A DNA stretch of 64,000 nt from Opitutia bacterium (GCA_947378845.1 CANCLQ010000003.1:22381-86380); one strand, 5' to 3'; shown: positions 54,164 to 63,993, counted from the first letter of the stretch. Numbers and translations are program-made. The notes: generated by a model not told the origin, from the sequence alone.

Positions 54164-54212
54164 GCTGCTTTTTGTCGATTTCTCGAGCCATGCCTGCAAC
54201 CTTTCGCTAGGT

Positions 54213-54241
54213 TTGATGTTTCATAGTTAGTCCCCTATTTT
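54213..54241 (+). promoter_or_regulatory. Possible promoter for the PVC cytochrome/DUF1501 pair
   Basis: TTGATG and TATTTT (each 4 of 6 to consensus) are spaced by 17 bases. The predicted start is only about 8 bases ahead of the ATG at 54256, so the leader would be very short. Confidence 0.3.
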
Positions 54242-54255
54242 AGTATGACCCTTCG

Positions 54256-57200
54256 ATGTTAAACAAACTCCCCAAGTTTGCGTTTCAGCTACTCCCATTT
54301 GTGGTGGCGGCTGGTCTATGCGCTGGGCGATTACGGGCGGAGTCGGCGATGGAAGCCATGCCAGCAATTGCCCACGCGGCACAGCAACAAGCGGCGGAAA
54401 AAATGGATCCTGCGGGCGTGGAGTTTTTCGAAAAAAATGTACGACCGATTTTAACGGACCGATGCTACAAGTGTCACTCCGCACAAGAGGCGACTTCAAA
54501 GGGCGGACTCATTATGGACACGCGCGCGGGACTTCTGGCAGGCGGGGACACCGGGGCGGCAATTGTGCCCAATGACATTAATCGTTCACTCTTAATTAAA
54601 GCGATTCACCAGACCGACCCAGATTTATCGATGCCGCCTCGTAAAGCGGGAGCAAAATTACCCGATGCCCAAATCGCAATTTTAGAAAAATGGGTGATGA
54701 TGGGTGCGCCCGCGCCAATTGGAGCAGGGGCGGTTAAGCTCACCGGATTATCGCAAAAGGCGCGCGACCATTGGGCATTTAAACCCGTTGCTACACCGGA
54801 TGTCCCAAAAGCTTCTGATCCGACGTGGTGTCAGAATGAAATCGATAATTTTATTTTAGCTAAGTTGGACGAAAACAATTTAGTCCCTTCGGCACCAGCG
54901 GAAGGCGAGTCGCTCCTGCGGCGCTTAAATTACGATTTGATTGGATTGCCGCCCACGAATGCGGAAGTGGATGCCTTCTCCCGTGATTACAATAATGCTG
55001 AAGCTGTCGATAGATATGCTCGCCAACGTGGACAGCCAGCACGTTCGGTGACGCGGTTGGTGGAGCAAACGGTCGACCGCTTGCTGGCTTCACCTCGTTA
55101 CGGTGAACGCTGGGCCCGTCACTGGCTCGACACGGCTCGCTACTCTGACACGCGCGGCGTCGCCAAGGCGAATAAAGGAGCGGGCGATATTTTTCCGAAT
55201 GCGTGGACGTACCGCGATTATGTCATCGATTCCTTTAATCGAGATAAACCCTACGACCAATTCATCCTCGAGCAACTCGCGGCCGATCGCCTCCCTGATT
55301 TAGCGAAGGACGATCCACGCTTAGCGGCACTCGGTTTTATAACCGTCGGAAAGCGTTTTGATAATAACGATGACACGATTGATGAGCGCATCGATACGAC
55401 GACTAAGGCGTTCTTGGGGCTGACCGTGGCCTGCGCCCGTTGTCATGACCATAAATTCGACCCGATACCCACGGCCGACTATTATTCCCTGCACGGAATT
55501 TTTGCTTCAACGATGGAGCCCTTGAATGAGCCCGAGATTCGCACCACGTATATTGGAACGGCGGCCGAACGAGCCGACTTCGAAAAGCGCATGAAGGAAC
55601 TCACCACGGCCAATGCGAAAGGATACTATAATTATACCCGCGACCAGCTGGCCATATTACACAAAGACTTTGCCGGTCGGGCTCTTTCCATCATCGCCGG
55701 CTTGCGTTCCGCTCGCACTGGTGAGCTGCAAAAAACTTATCAATTCGAAACCGTGCGAGAAGTGGATAGCTCAATTTTAATTAATAAGCAGTCGCCCATC
55801 ACCGCACCATTGGCTTTCTTGCGGGCCATCCCCGCCGATGCCTTTGAGGAAAAGGCGCCCGCGGTATTGGCCAGGGCTCTGACCGATTCGAACTTATCGC
55901 TTAACCCGCTTGTGGTGGAAGCGCTTAAAGACCTTAAGCCTAAGTCGATCGATGATGTAGCCCTTGCTTATCAAGGCATGTTTAAGAAATACAGTAAGCA
56001 GATCGCACAACATATTGACCGCTGCAGCACGCCTGGGCGGGCAGGGGATAAGGATGATAAGGCAATCGCCCAGCTGGCCGCTTGGCCTTGGCCCTTGCCG
56101 AACATTGAGGACATCTCAACCACCTCGAATCTGACGCGCTTGGTGCTGACGCGTGATTTCTGTCAGCCTTGGCAAGATAAGCCTAACCTGCGCAACAATG
56201 TCATCCCCGCGAAATATTTCTCCTTTGAGCGGGTGAATGCACTCGAACTAACACACGCGGGCGGCACGGGTTCGGCCATGGTGGTGGCGGATGTTCCCCG
56301 TCCCAAGAACAGTTATATTTTCTTGCGCGGTGACAAAAATAAAAAAGGACCAGAAGTACAGCGGCAGTTTTTGGAAATTCTTGCAGGCGCGGGTCGCCAA
56401 CCTTTCACCGAAGGGAGCGGTCGACGGGAATTGGCGTTAGCCATCGCCAGTCGGACTAATCCGCTCACGGCACGCGTGATGATGAATCGACTATGGATGT
56501 ACCATTTTGGTGCGGGAATCGTGACCACCCCGGACGATTTCGGGAACATGTCGGAAAAGCCTTCGCACCCCGAGTTGCTCGATTGGCTCGCCAGTAATTT
56601 CATGAATAACGGTTGGTCGCTTAAGAAGATGCACCGTTTGATGCTCACCTCGCAGGCTTACCGTCAATCGGCCAATCCCTTGCAGAACCCCAATCACGGA
56701 AAAATATTTGGGACGGATCCGCTCGTCAAAGATGCCGACAACCGTTTTCTGTGGCGGGCCAATCTCCGTCGCCTTGATTTCGAAAGCATTCGCGATGCGA
56801 TGATTCTATTATCCGGAAAAATGGATAGCGCGACGGGTGGTCGGCCCGTGAATATTACGGACGAGCCCATTAGTTACCGTCGCAGCATTTACGGCTTTAT
56901 TGATCGCGAGCACCTCAGCGACTTGCAGTCTCAGTTTGATTTTGCAGATCCCGATATGGCTAATTCCCGTCGCGGCTCCACCATTGTGCCGCAACAAGCG
57001 TTGTTCTTTATGAATAATGTTTTGTCGATTGAAGTCGCGCGCGCGGTCTCGGCTCGACCTGAAGTGGTCAATGCGGTCAGCGACGATTCGCGTATTACGA
57101 CCCTTTACCGGATCATGTTCCAGCGCACCCCGACTTCCGATGAGTCGCGTTTGGCGAAAGAGTTTGTGCGCAAGGTGGCGAGTTCCGCGGCGGCACCGCC

Positions 57201-57411
57201 AACAGCTAAAGCAGATCGAAAACAAAACAACGGCCCTAGGGCTAAGGTGGCAGACGCTAAATCAGCCGAGGCAGCGCCTGCGGGTGCGACCTTAGAACGT
57301 GGAGTTTTAAAGAACCCCGGTGAAATGGTTTCGAGAAAACAGCCGATTTCCCCCTGGGAGATGTTGGCCCAGGCTATGGTATGCTCTAATGAATTTGTAT
57401 ACCTAGACTAA
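54256..57411 (+). CDS. Planctomycete-type cytochrome c / DUF1549 / DUF1553 protein
   Basis: The 1051-residue protein is typical of PVC bacteria. After an N-terminal signal or anchor (residues 8-24), a PSCyt1 cytochrome domain has the heme motif C70-x2-C73-H74 and 'DLSMPPRKAGAKLPDAQI' with a likely Met ligand. A DUF1549 domain follows from about residue 190 and includes a second CxxCH at 'TVACARCHDHKFDP'. The DUF1553 domain covers about residues 700-970 ('ELALAIASRTNPLTARVMMN', 'SMRRGSTIVPQQALFF'-like). The function is unproven; such proteins are thought to act with DUF1501 partners in polysaccharide or sulfated-polymer metabolism. The DUF1501 gene follows after 18 bases. Confidence 0.92.
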   Translation: MLNKLPKFAFQLLPFVVAAGLCAGRLRAESAMEAMPAIAHAAQQQAAEKMDPAGVEFFEKNVRPILTDRCYKCHSAQEATSKGGLIMDTRAGLLAGGDTGAAIVPNDINRSLLIKAIHQTDPDLSMPPRKAGAKLPDAQIAILEKWVMMGAPAPIGAGAVKLTGLSQKARDHWAFKPVATPDVPKASDPTWCQNEIDNFILAKLDENNLVPSAPAEGESLLRRLNYDLIGLPPTNAEVDAFSRDYNNAEAVDRYARQRGQPARSVTRLVEQTVDRLLASPRYGERWARHWLDTARYSDTRGVAKANKGAGDIFPNAWTYRDYVIDSFNRDKPYDQFILEQLAADRLPDLAKDDPRLAALGFITVGKRFDNNDDTIDERIDTTTKAFLGLTVACARCHDHKFDPIPTADYYSLHGIFASTMEPLNEPEIRTTYIGTAAERADFEKRMKELTTANAKGYYNYTRDQLAILHKDFAGRALSIIAGLRSARTGELQKTYQFETVREVDSSILINKQSPITAPLAFLRAIPADAFEEKAPAVLARALTDSNLSLNPLVVEALKDLKPKSIDDVALAYQGMFKKYSKQIAQHIDRCSTPGRAGDKDDKAIAQLAAWPWPLPNIEDISTTSNLTRLVLTRDFCQPWQDKPNLRNNVIPAKYFSFERVNALELTHAGGTGSAMVVADVPRPKNSYIFLRGDKNKKGPEVQRQFLEILAGAGRQPFTEGSGRRELALAIASRTNPLTARVMMNRLWMYHFGAGIVTTPDDFGNMSEKPSHPELLDWLASNFMNNGWSLKKMHRLMLTSQAYRQSANPLQNPNHGKIFGTDPLVKDADNRFLWRANLRRLDFESIRDAMILLSGKMDSATGGRPVNITDEPISYRRSIYGFIDREHLSDLQSQFDFADPDMANSRRGSTIVPQQALFFMNNVLSIEVARAVSARPEVVNAVSDDSRITTLYRIMFQRTPTSDESRLAKEFVRKVASSAAAPPTAKADRKQNNGPRAKVADAKSAEAAPAGATLERGVLKNPGEMVSRKQPISPWEMLAQAMVCSNEFVYLD

Positions 57412-57429
57412 CCCCCTATACTTTAACTA

Positions 57430-58818
57430 ATGGAAACCCCCAATTGCAGTAACAGCTTACCTTCGGCTCATACGCGTCGGGACTTCCTCCGTCAGACGGG
57501 TCTAGGATTTGGATCGCTTGCATTTGGGGCCATGCTCTCGCGCGGTTTAGTAACCGAGGCACGTGCGGAGCTTTCGGCTAATTTATTAGCCCGTAAGCCA
57601 CCGCTGCCAGCGAAGGCTAAACACATCATCCATATTTTTGCAGCCGGTGCGCCGTCGCACTTAGACACGTTTGATTACAAGCCCGGGATGAAAGCATTCG
57701 CCGAGAAGTCAGCGGCCGGGCAGGCCGGAGTTTTATTTCCTTCGCCCTTTGAATTTAAACAATGTGGTCAATCGGGCTTAGCCATCAGCGAAATTTTCCC
57801 GAAGCTACAAGAAATGGCCGACGAGTTATGCATCATTCGTTCGATGCACTCCGACATTCCGGCGCATGCGCCGGCCAGTAAGCTGATGAACACGGGGTCG
57901 GCGATTTTAACGAAGCCATGTTTGGGCTCATGGGTTTTATACGGACTCGGCACGGAGAGTCAGGACTTACCTGGGTTTGTGAGTTTGGGTGGTAGCCCCG
58001 AAAGTCGACAGGCCGCATTTCTCCCCAGTATTTATCAAGGTGCAAAGACAACTTTCCGGACCAACGCCCCGGCCAATAAAGTCATCCCTAACTTACAAAG
58101 TGAATTCACCAATCAAACAGCTCAACGTCAGCAGTTAGACTTGGTCCATAAGTTAAATGAAAAACACATGCAGAGCGTGCAGAAGGACGAGCAACTAGAG
58201 GCACGCATTGAATCGTTCGAGCTCGCCTTCCGGATGCAGACTGCGGCGACGGACGCTTTTGACATTTCAAAAGAGTCACAGGCAACCCGCGACAAATACG
58301 GCAAGGGTGAATTAGGCGCTAAACTCCTATGCGCCCGCCGCTTGGTGGAGCGCGGCGTGCGTTTTGTACAAGTCGAAGCGGGCGGATGGGATCACCACAC
58401 GAATATTTTTGATGCCGCACGTAAAAGTGGCGCGGCGATTGATTCGCCGGCGGCAGCGCTGTTGGCCGACCTTAAAGAGCGTGGTTTACTGGATTCAACT
58501 TTAGTTATCTGGGGCGGCGAGTTTGGTCGCACGCCGACGACTGCTGGACAGGTCAGCACCAACAGTGGCCGTGATCACTGGTCGAAGGCCTATTGTGCCT
58601 GGATGGCTGGCGGCGGCGTGAAGCGCGGCATGCATTACGGTGAGACCGATGAAATCGGCGGACAGGTGGTCTCGGATGGCGTCGACGTGCATGACTTACA
58701 CGCGACCATTCTACGCTTAATGGGCTTCGACCATAAGCAACTGACCTACCGTTATAATGGCCGCGATTTTCGACTCACCGATAATTACGGCAACGTGGTC
58801 GAAAAAATTATCGCCTAA
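57430..58818 (+). CDS. DUF1501 protein with Tat signal (alkaline-phosphatase/sulfatase-like fold)
   Basis: The 462-residue protein starts with a twin-arginine signal ('TRRDFLRQTGLGFGSLAFGA'), so it is probably exported folded, with metal ions bound. The DUF1501 region includes 'AKHIIHIFAAGAPSHLDTFD', 'ICIIRSMHSDIPAHAPAS'-type and 'VRFVQVEAGGWDHHTNIFDA', 'LVIWGGEFGRTPTTAG' and 'GRDHWSKAYCAWMAGGGVKR'. The His/Asp-rich blocks resemble the metal site of alkaline-phosphatase-superfamily enzymes. It is the standard partner of the upstream PSCyt/DUF1553 protein. The ATG is preceded by TATACT, which could serve as a separate -10 element. Confidence 0.9.
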   Translation: METPNCSNSLPSAHTRRDFLRQTGLGFGSLAFGAMLSRGLVTEARAELSANLLARKPPLPAKAKHIIHIFAAGAPSHLDTFDYKPGMKAFAEKSAAGQAGVLFPSPFEFKQCGQSGLAISEIFPKLQEMADELCIIRSMHSDIPAHAPASKLMNTGSAILTKPCLGSWVLYGLGTESQDLPGFVSLGGSPESRQAAFLPSIYQGAKTTFRTNAPANKVIPNLQSEFTNQTAQRQQLDLVHKLNEKHMQSVQKDEQLEARIESFELAFRMQTAATDAFDISKESQATRDKYGKGELGAKLLCARRLVERGVRFVQVEAGGWDHHTNIFDAARKSGAAIDSPAAALLADLKERGLLDSTLVIWGGEFGRTPTTAGQVSTNSGRDHWSKAYCAWMAGGGVKRGMHYGETDEIGGQVVSDGVDVHDLHATILRLMGFDHKQLTYRYNGRDFRLTDNYGNVVEKIIA

Positions 58819-58850
58819 TTTATTCTGGCCGCGCGATGGAGGTTGCGTGA

Positions 58851-59693
58851 TTAAAGGTCGAGGTTATCAATCAACCGTGTCTTCCCGAGGTGGCAGGCGA
58901 GTGCGATAGCGCAATGCCCAGCGCTGACCGTCTCCACCACCTCCATACTCTCGCGATTCACAATGGCTAGGTACTGCAGGGCGATGGATGGCTCGGTCGC
59001 AAGGTGATCACGTACCGCGGCTAAAATAACTGAAGACTGCTTCTCGCCGGCATGGAGGAGTTTTTTTGCTACCTGCAGGGCGGCAGGAATGGCGGCTGCT
59101 TTCTTAAGTTCTTCAGGTGTGAGGTAGCGGTTGCGTGAGCTGAGGGCAATGCCGTTGGGTTCGCGCACGGTTTCGTGTCCGATGATTTTTACAGGAAAAT
59201 TTAAATCGCGCACCATGCGTTGAATTACCGCGAGCTGTTGGAGGTCTTTACGTCCGAAAACCGCAACCTGCGGCTGGACGGCATTGAAGAGCATGGCGAC
59301 CACGGTGGCGACGCCACGGAAATGTCCGGGGCGGAAAGTGCCGCAAAGGCCATCGGAAATTTTTTCGACATCAACCCACGTTGAGGCATTTGAGGCGTAG
59401 AAATTTTCGACACTTGGGGCGAAGATAAGGTCGGCACCGACTTTTTCGCAGAGGGCTTGATCGTCGGCCATCGTCCGAGGGTATTTTGAAAAATCTTCGT
59501 GTGGGCCGAATTGAGTCGGGTTGACGAAAATTGAAACCACCACGAAGGCCGATTCGGCTTTGGCTTTTTTAATGAGACTCAGGTGACCCTCATGTAAGCA
59601 TCCCATCGTGGGAACCAATCCGACTGACAGGTTTGCCCGACGCGCTTTATCGAGGGCTTGCCGTAAATCAGGGATGGTGTGGACGACCTGCAT
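58851..59693 (-). CDS. panC: Pantothenate synthetase
   Basis: I start at the Met of MQVVHTIPDLRQALDKARRA; an upstream Met is not family-like. PanC joins pantoate and beta-alanine with ATP to make pantothenate, the vitamin precursor of CoA. The ATP-binding motif is 'GLVPTMGCLHEGHLSLIKKA' near residue 26, and 'PTQFGPHEDFSKYPRT', 'GHFRGVATVVAMLFNAVQPQ', 'FGRKDLQQLAVIQRMVRDL' and 'REPNGIALSSRNRYLT' are the remaining blocks. At 280 residues it is complete. A short G-rich sequence lies before the start. Confidence 0.95.
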   Translation of the reverse strand: MQVVHTIPDLRQALDKARRANLSVGLVPTMGCLHEGHLSLIKKAKAESAFVVVSIFVNPTQFGPHEDFSKYPRTMADDQALCEKVGADLIFAPSVENFYASNASTWVDVEKISDGLCGTFRPGHFRGVATVVAMLFNAVQPQVAVFGRKDLQQLAVIQRMVRDLNFPVKIIGHETVREPNGIALSSRNRYLTPEELKKAAAIPAALQVAKKLLHAGEKQSSVILAAVRDHLATEPSIALQYLAIVNRESMEVVETVSAGHCAIALACHLGKTRLIDNLDL

Positions 59694-59874
59694 CACCCCC
59701 ACATTGCATCTCTGTCGGTGGGGTGCAAGTGACACTTCATATAGCCACTACAGAAAACCGACTTTTACGAAAGGTTGTGATGGTTGTATGGACGATTAAA
59801 TCTGCAATCGGCTGATTGCCCGCTTGTATTTAAATCTAAGATAGGCTGACTATGTAAGACCCCATTGTAACCCT

Positions 59875-60936
59875 ATGTCATCTCGTCCGATTACACTCTT
59901 CACTGGCCAGTGGGCCGATTTGCCCTTGGCGGAATTATTGCCGAAAGTAAAAGCGATGGGCTACGAAGGCGTGGAGCTCGCCTGCTGGGGTGACCATTTT
60001 GACGTGACCCGTGCAGTGAAGGAAAAAGGCTATGTCGAATCCCTTTGGGCGCTTTTAGGAAAAAATGGGTTAGGTTGTTGGGCGATTTCATCTCACCTCG
60101 TCGGCCAGGCGACATGTGATCGCATCGACGAACGCCACCAAGCGATTTTACCTGCACACGTCTGGGGTGACGGTCAGCCCGAGGGTGTGCGTCAGCGCGC
60201 CGCCGAAGAGATGAAACTCACGGCCCAGGCCGCCCGTAAATTTTTCGATGCCGGAAAAGCCGTGATGGCCAAGTATGCAAAGGGGAGCGGCAAGGCCGTG
60301 GTTAATGGTTTCACGGGCTCGTCGATTTGGCATGCCATCTACGCTTTCCCTCCAACCACTCAGGCATTTTGGCAGAAGGGCTTCGACGATTTTGCGACAC
60401 GTTGGTTGCCGATTTTAGCGGAATTCGAAAAGCAGGACGTTTATTTTGCCCTCGAAGTGCATCCCACGGAAATCGCCTTTGATATCGCTACAGCCGAGCG
60501 AGCGCTGCTCGCCGTAAAAAATCACAGCCGCTTTGGTTTTAATTATGACCCGAGTCACCTGGGCTATCAGGGCGTTGATTATATTAAATTTATTCGAACC
60601 TTCGCAAAGCAAATTCACCACGTGCACATGAAGGATGCTTGGTGGGGTCATGGCGACGGCTCGGTCGGCGTCTTTGGCGGCCACACCGATTTCTGTGATG
60701 CTCGTCGGGCTTGGGATTTTCGTTCCGTGGGACGCGGCGATGTTCGCTTTGAAGAAGTCATCGCGGCGTTGAGTGACATTGGTTACGCCGGTCCGCTTTC
60801 GGTGGAATGGGAAGACGGTCGCATGGATCGTTTCCATGGCGCGACCGAAAGTTGTGCCTTCGTGAAACGTTTGGCCTTCCCGCCAAGTGCGGCGGCTTTT
60901 GATGCAGCGTTTAATCGTACCAAACAGAGCAAATAA
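59875..60936 (+). CDS. Sugar phosphate isomerase/epimerase-type TIM-barrel protein
   Basis: The 353-residue protein is of the AP-endonuclease-2 / xylose isomerase-like TIM barrel family. Landmarks are '[20 protein letters not shown]' near residue 22, metal-binding '[15 protein letters not shown]', '[20 protein letters not shown]', '[11 protein letters not shown]' and '[19 protein letters not shown]'. The Glu, Asp, His and Glu ligands of the divalent metal are all present. Its substrate is unknown. A Gfo/Idh/MocA oxidoreductase gene follows after 4 bases, so the two probably act on the same sugar or polyol. Confidence 0.87.
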   Translation: MSSRPITLFTGQWADLPLAELLPKVKAMGYEGVELACWGDHFDVTRAVKEKGYVESLWALLGKNGLGCWAISSHLVGQATCDRIDERHQAILPAHVWGDGQPEGVRQRAAEEMKLTAQAARKFFDAGKAVMAKYAKGSGKAVVNGFTGSSIWHAIYAFPPTTQAFWQKGFDDFATRWLPILAEFEKQDVYFALEVHPTEIAFDIATAERALLAVKNHSRFGFNYDPSHLGYQGVDYIKFIRTFAKQIHHVHMKDAWWGHGDGSVGVFGGHTDFCDARRAWDFRSVGRGDVRFEEVIAALSDIGYAGPLSVEWEDGRMDRFHGATESCAFVKRLAFPPSAAAFDAAFNRTKQSK

Positions 60937-60940
60937 TTTT

Positions 60941-62023
60941 ATGACTATCAAAGTCGGCATCATTGGCGCAGGCGGCATGTTGCAGTACCATGCCGCGGGA
61001 TTTAAACAGGCGGGCGCTAAGATTGTGGCGATTGCGGATCGCACGCCAGGTGCGGCGCAGAAGGCCGCCGAGAAATGGGGCGTATCGCATGCTTATGATT
61101 CGGTCGAAGCAATGTTGGCAGGGTGTTCAGACATCGATGCCGTTAGTATTATTGTGCCAAATAAATTACACGCGCCGTTAGCCGTGCAATGTTTGAATGC
61201 CGGCAAGCACGTCTTCTGCGAAAAACCGCCGGCACTGAGTGCCGCTGAAGTGCGCGGAATCATTGAGGCCTCAAAGAAGTCAGGCAAAAAAGTGATGTTC
61301 AATTTTAATAATCGTGCGCGCCCCGAGGCCCAGGCGATGATGAAGCTTATCGCCGATGGGAAGGTTGGAAAAATTAATTCCGCACAGGCGAAGTGGATTC
61401 GTCGCACCGGCATTCCGGGTTTTGGTGGTTGGTTCACCACGAAGGAACAATCGGGCGGTGGCCCGCTGATCGACCTTTTGCACATGGTGGATTTAGCCAT
61501 GTATTTCATGGGGTATCCGGAGCCGGCCCATGTGTTGGGCCAGACCTTCCATGACTTCATTCAGGATAAAGCGTTTAAAGGCCCGTGGGGCATCCCTGAT
61601 AAAGTGGGTGGCGTGACCGACGTGGAAAATGCCGCTCATGGATTTATTACTTTTAAATCGGGCCAAGTCTTAACCCTCCAAGTTTCGTGGGCTGAAATGG
61701 TGAAGCGCGAAGAAGTTTCGGTCGTTTTCCAGGGCACTAAAGCAGGCGGAAAAGTGGAACGGTTGTTTGGTAAGGACGGACTCGACGACACTGCCATTGA
61801 TACCTGCGAACTATATGTGCAAGAAAACGGTCAGAGCGTGAATCGTGCCATTGCCGTGCCTGCGTGCGAGGACATGGGACGCGCCGATTCCGCTGCGAAT
61901 TTTATTCACGCCATTGAAGGTAAGGCCGCTCCGCTCAATACTCCTGAGCAAGCTTTGCGCCTAATGCAGGTGATTGATGCGATTTATCAATCAGCCCAAA
62001 CGCAGAAACCGGTTTCGGTTTAA
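60941..62023 (+). CDS. Gfo/Idh/MocA-family oxidoreductase
   Basis: I start at the Met of MTIKVGIIGAGGMLQYHAAG, giving 360 residues. The N-terminal Rossmann fold has 'VGIIGAGGMLQYHAAGFKQA', and 'AGKHVFCEKPPALSAAEVRG' contains the EKP motif conserved in the family's active site. The C-terminal domain has 'GGGPLIDLLHMVDLAMYFMG' with the conserved His. These NAD(P)-dependent enzymes oxidise or reduce sugars and inositols. The tight coupling to a sugar isomerase suggests catabolism of a sugar, inositol or glycoside. Confidence 0.9.
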   Translation: MTIKVGIIGAGGMLQYHAAGFKQAGAKIVAIADRTPGAAQKAAEKWGVSHAYDSVEAMLAGCSDIDAVSIIVPNKLHAPLAVQCLNAGKHVFCEKPPALSAAEVRGIIEASKKSGKKVMFNFNNRARPEAQAMMKLIADGKVGKINSAQAKWIRRTGIPGFGGWFTTKEQSGGGPLIDLLHMVDLAMYFMGYPEPAHVLGQTFHDFIQDKAFKGPWGIPDKVGGVTDVENAAHGFITFKSGQVLTLQVSWAEMVKREEVSVVFQGTKAGGKVERLFGKDGLDDTAIDTCELYVQENGQSVNRAIAVPACEDMGRADSAANFIHAIEGKAAPLNTPEQALRLMQVIDAIYQSAQTQKPVSV

Positions 62024-62024
62024 A

Positions 62025-62507
62025 TTAATTCAGCAGCCAGATGCTGGCGTTGAGAACGGTGGCGAAGCCGACCCAGAGGACGTGCGGAATTTGCAAAGCG
62101 GCCGCGAGGCCGCTTTCGTGGGCGAGTGACTTTACCCAAGCGGCAAGAAACACGAGGTAGAGTCCGATGACAATGAGTGCGAGGTCGGGACGATGGAGTC
62201 CGAAGAAAATGGGCGACCAGATCGCGTTGAGTCCAAGCATACTGAAGAAGTAAATCTTCGCATTGCGGCCGGAGTGTGTGGATGAGTTCCAGTTGAGCCA
62301 CATGGAAACTGACATTAAAAAGTAGAGCACCGTCCAGACTGGGCCAAAAATCTTGTTGGGTGGATTGAAGGCCGGCTTGTTAAGCGTGCTATACCAGCCT
62401 TTGATTTCGGGTAGTGTGGCCCAAGAGTCGAAGCCGCCGACGAATAAGGTAAGTAGAATGAGCAGGCCTAAGATCGAAAGACCCCCGCGTTTAGTGGATA
62501 CTTTCAT
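62025..62507 (-). CDS. TspO/MBR-family membrane protein
   Basis: The 160-residue protein has five membrane helices and the Trp-rich TspO blocks 'WYSTLNKPAFNPPNKIFGPV' and 'WTVLYFLMSVSMWLNWNSS', with 'LGLNAIWSPIFFGLHRPDLA' following. I start at the Met of MKVSTKRGGLSILGLL; the longer frame carries an uncharacteristic Cys/His-rich stretch. TspO proteins bind porphyrins and lipids and affect stress responses. Its stop is only 1 base from the stop of the convergent Gfo/Idh/MocA gene. Confidence 0.9.
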   Translation of the reverse strand: MKVSTKRGGLSILGLLILLTLFVGGFDSWATLPEIKGWYSTLNKPAFNPPNKIFGPVWTVLYFLMSVSMWLNWNSSTHSGRNAKIYFFSMLGLNAIWSPIFFGLHRPDLALIVIGLYLVFLAAWVKSLAHESGLAAALQIPHVLWVGFATVLNASIWLLN

Positions 62508-62602
62508 GGGTCCAGTTTGTGCTGAAATAGGGGCATCGCAAGGGCAACCGTGATGCCCGCTTGCCATCGGCTGAAATGTCGCTCTTTTCCTGTGTTATTC
62601 CT

Positions 62603-63847
62603 ATGTCCGAGTCTTACATCCAGCAACTCTTCGCCGAACGCATCGGTGGAATTAATTACGGCAAATCGACGGCCATTTATAAGTTTGAGAAAATCAAACG
62701 CGCCAAAGCAGCCGCCAAGAAAGCGAAGCCCGATGTGGCGTTGATCGACCTCGGCGTCGGCGAGCCCGATGAGATGGCTTTCCCGCAAGTGGTGAAGGCG
62801 TTGCAAGTCGAAGCCGCGAAGCCCGAGAACCGCGGTTACGCCGATAATGGCGGACCCGAGTTTCGTCAGGCTGCCGCTCGTTACCTAAAGAACCTTTTTA
62901 ATGTTACGGTGGATGCCGACACGGAAGTCATGCACTCCATTGGCTCCAAGGCGGCGCTCTCAATCATGCCCGCCTGTTTCATTAATCCGGGCGACTATGT
63001 TTTAATGACTGTGCCTGGTTATCCAGTGTTTGGCACGCATGCGAAGTATTACGGCGGCTTGGTGCATAACCTTCGTCTGACTGCAGAAAACAATTTCCTG
63101 CCCGATTTAAAATCTATCCCTGCGGATATTTTAGCGAAAGCAAAAGTTTTAGTTCTGAATTATCCAAATAACCCAACGGGTGCCTGTGCGACATTGAAGT
63201 TCTTTGAAGAAGTCGTGGCGTTCGCAAAGAAGCATAATCTCGTCGTGATTCAAGACGCCGCCTATGGTTCGTTGCACTTCGGCGCCGAGCAGGTTTCAAT
63301 TTTACAAGTTCCGGGTGCCAAGGATGTCGCCGTTGAATTACACTCGCTCTCCAAGAGCCACAACATGACTGGTTGGCGCATTGGTTTCGTGGCTGGTAAT
63401 GCGTTGCTCGTTCGCGCATATGGTGATGTGAAAGACAATTCTGACTCGGGTCAGTTCCTCGGCATTCAGAAGGCCGGCGGTACGGGCCTGGATGATGTTT
63501 CGATTCCACGTGCGATTGCCGCGAAGTATTCTCGTCGCATGGACAAGCTGGTTGGTGTCTTAGCGAAGCTCGGCTTCCAGGTGCGTAAGCCAGGTGCCGG
63601 ATTCTTCTTGTACATGCCCGCTCCGAAGTCGGCCACTGGCCCATCGGGCGTCGTGAATTTTGATTCGGGTGAAGCTTTCTCGCAGTGGATGATCACTGAG
63701 CATTTAATTTCTACGGTGCCTTGGGATGACTGTGGTGCGTTCGTGCGTTTCTCGGTGACCTTCGTTTCGGAGAAAGGTGAAGCTGGTGAGGCCGAGGTGA
63801 TTGCCGAAGTCGAACGCCGATTGTCCGCTTGGAAATTCAGTTTTTAA
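62603..63847 (+). CDS. dapL: LL-diaminopimelate aminotransferase
   Basis: I start at the Met of MSESYIQQLFAERIGGINYG (414 residues); an upstream Met adds 14 residues of doubtful value. It is a fold-type I PLP aminotransferase. 'ALIDLGVGEPDEMAFPQVVK' and 'GYADNGGPEFRQAAARYLKN' match DapL, 'NYPNNPTGACATLKFFEEV' holds the Asn-Pro and 'ELHSLSKSHNMTGWRIGFVA' the PLP Lys. DapL converts tetrahydrodipicolinate directly to LL-diaminopimelate, bypassing the acylated route to lysine and peptidoglycan. This enzyme is known from Verrucomicrobia and plants. A strong hairpin follows the stop. Confidence 0.88.
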   Translation: MSESYIQQLFAERIGGINYGKSTAIYKFEKIKRAKAAAKKAKPDVALIDLGVGEPDEMAFPQVVKALQVEAAKPENRGYADNGGPEFRQAAARYLKNLFNVTVDADTEVMHSIGSKAALSIMPACFINPGDYVLMTVPGYPVFGTHAKYYGGLVHNLRLTAENNFLPDLKSIPADILAKAKVLVLNYPNNPTGACATLKFFEEVVAFAKKHNLVVIQDAAYGSLHFGAEQVSILQVPGAKDVAVELHSLSKSHNMTGWRIGFVAGNALLVRAYGDVKDNSDSGQFLGIQKAGGTGLDDVSIPRAIAAKYSRRMDKLVGVLAKLGFQVRKPGAGFFLYMPAPKSATGPSGVVNFDSGEAFSQWMITEHLISTVPWDDCGAFVRFSVTFVSEKGEAGEAEVIAEVERRLSAWKFSF

Positions 63848-63855
63848 GCCCATTT

Positions 63856-63888
63856 CCCTCTGTTCTGTCGGATTGACAGGGCAGGGGG
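63856..63888 (+). terminator. Probable terminator hairpin after dapL
   Basis: Two 14-base arms (63856-63869 and 63875-63888) pair around a GGATT loop with about two G-U wobbles. The sequence after it (gactttgtccttctt) is pyrimidine-rich with no clean T-run. It overlaps the -35-like TTGACA ahead of tRNA-Phe, so it could also affect that promoter. Confidence 0.6.
63873..63878 (+). promoter_or_regulatory. -35 element (TTGACA), candidate promoter for tRNA-Phe
   Basis: A perfect -35 hexamer lies 40 bases before the tRNA 5' end, the right distance for a tRNA promoter. No good -10 hexamer is present at 16-18 bases spacing, so this is a partial signal. Confidence 0.3.
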
Positions 63889-63917
63889 ACTTTGTCCTTC
63901 TTAACTCCTAGTTTATT

Positions 63918-63993
63918 GGCCTGATAGCTCAGTTGGTAGAGCAGACGCCTGAAGAGCGTCGTGTCGTTGGTTCGATTCCGACTCAGGCCACCA
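63918..63993 (+). tRNA. tRNA-Phe (anticodon GAA)
   Basis: The sequence folds as a standard 76-base tRNA including an encoded CCA (63991-63993). The acceptor stem GGCCTGA pairs with TCAGGCC. The D-arm has AGCTCAGTTGGTAGAGC, the anticodon stem-loop GACGC-CTGAAGA-GCGTC has GAA, and the T-arm is GTTGGTTCGATTCCGAC. The gene ends 7 bases before the window edge. Confidence 0.97.
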
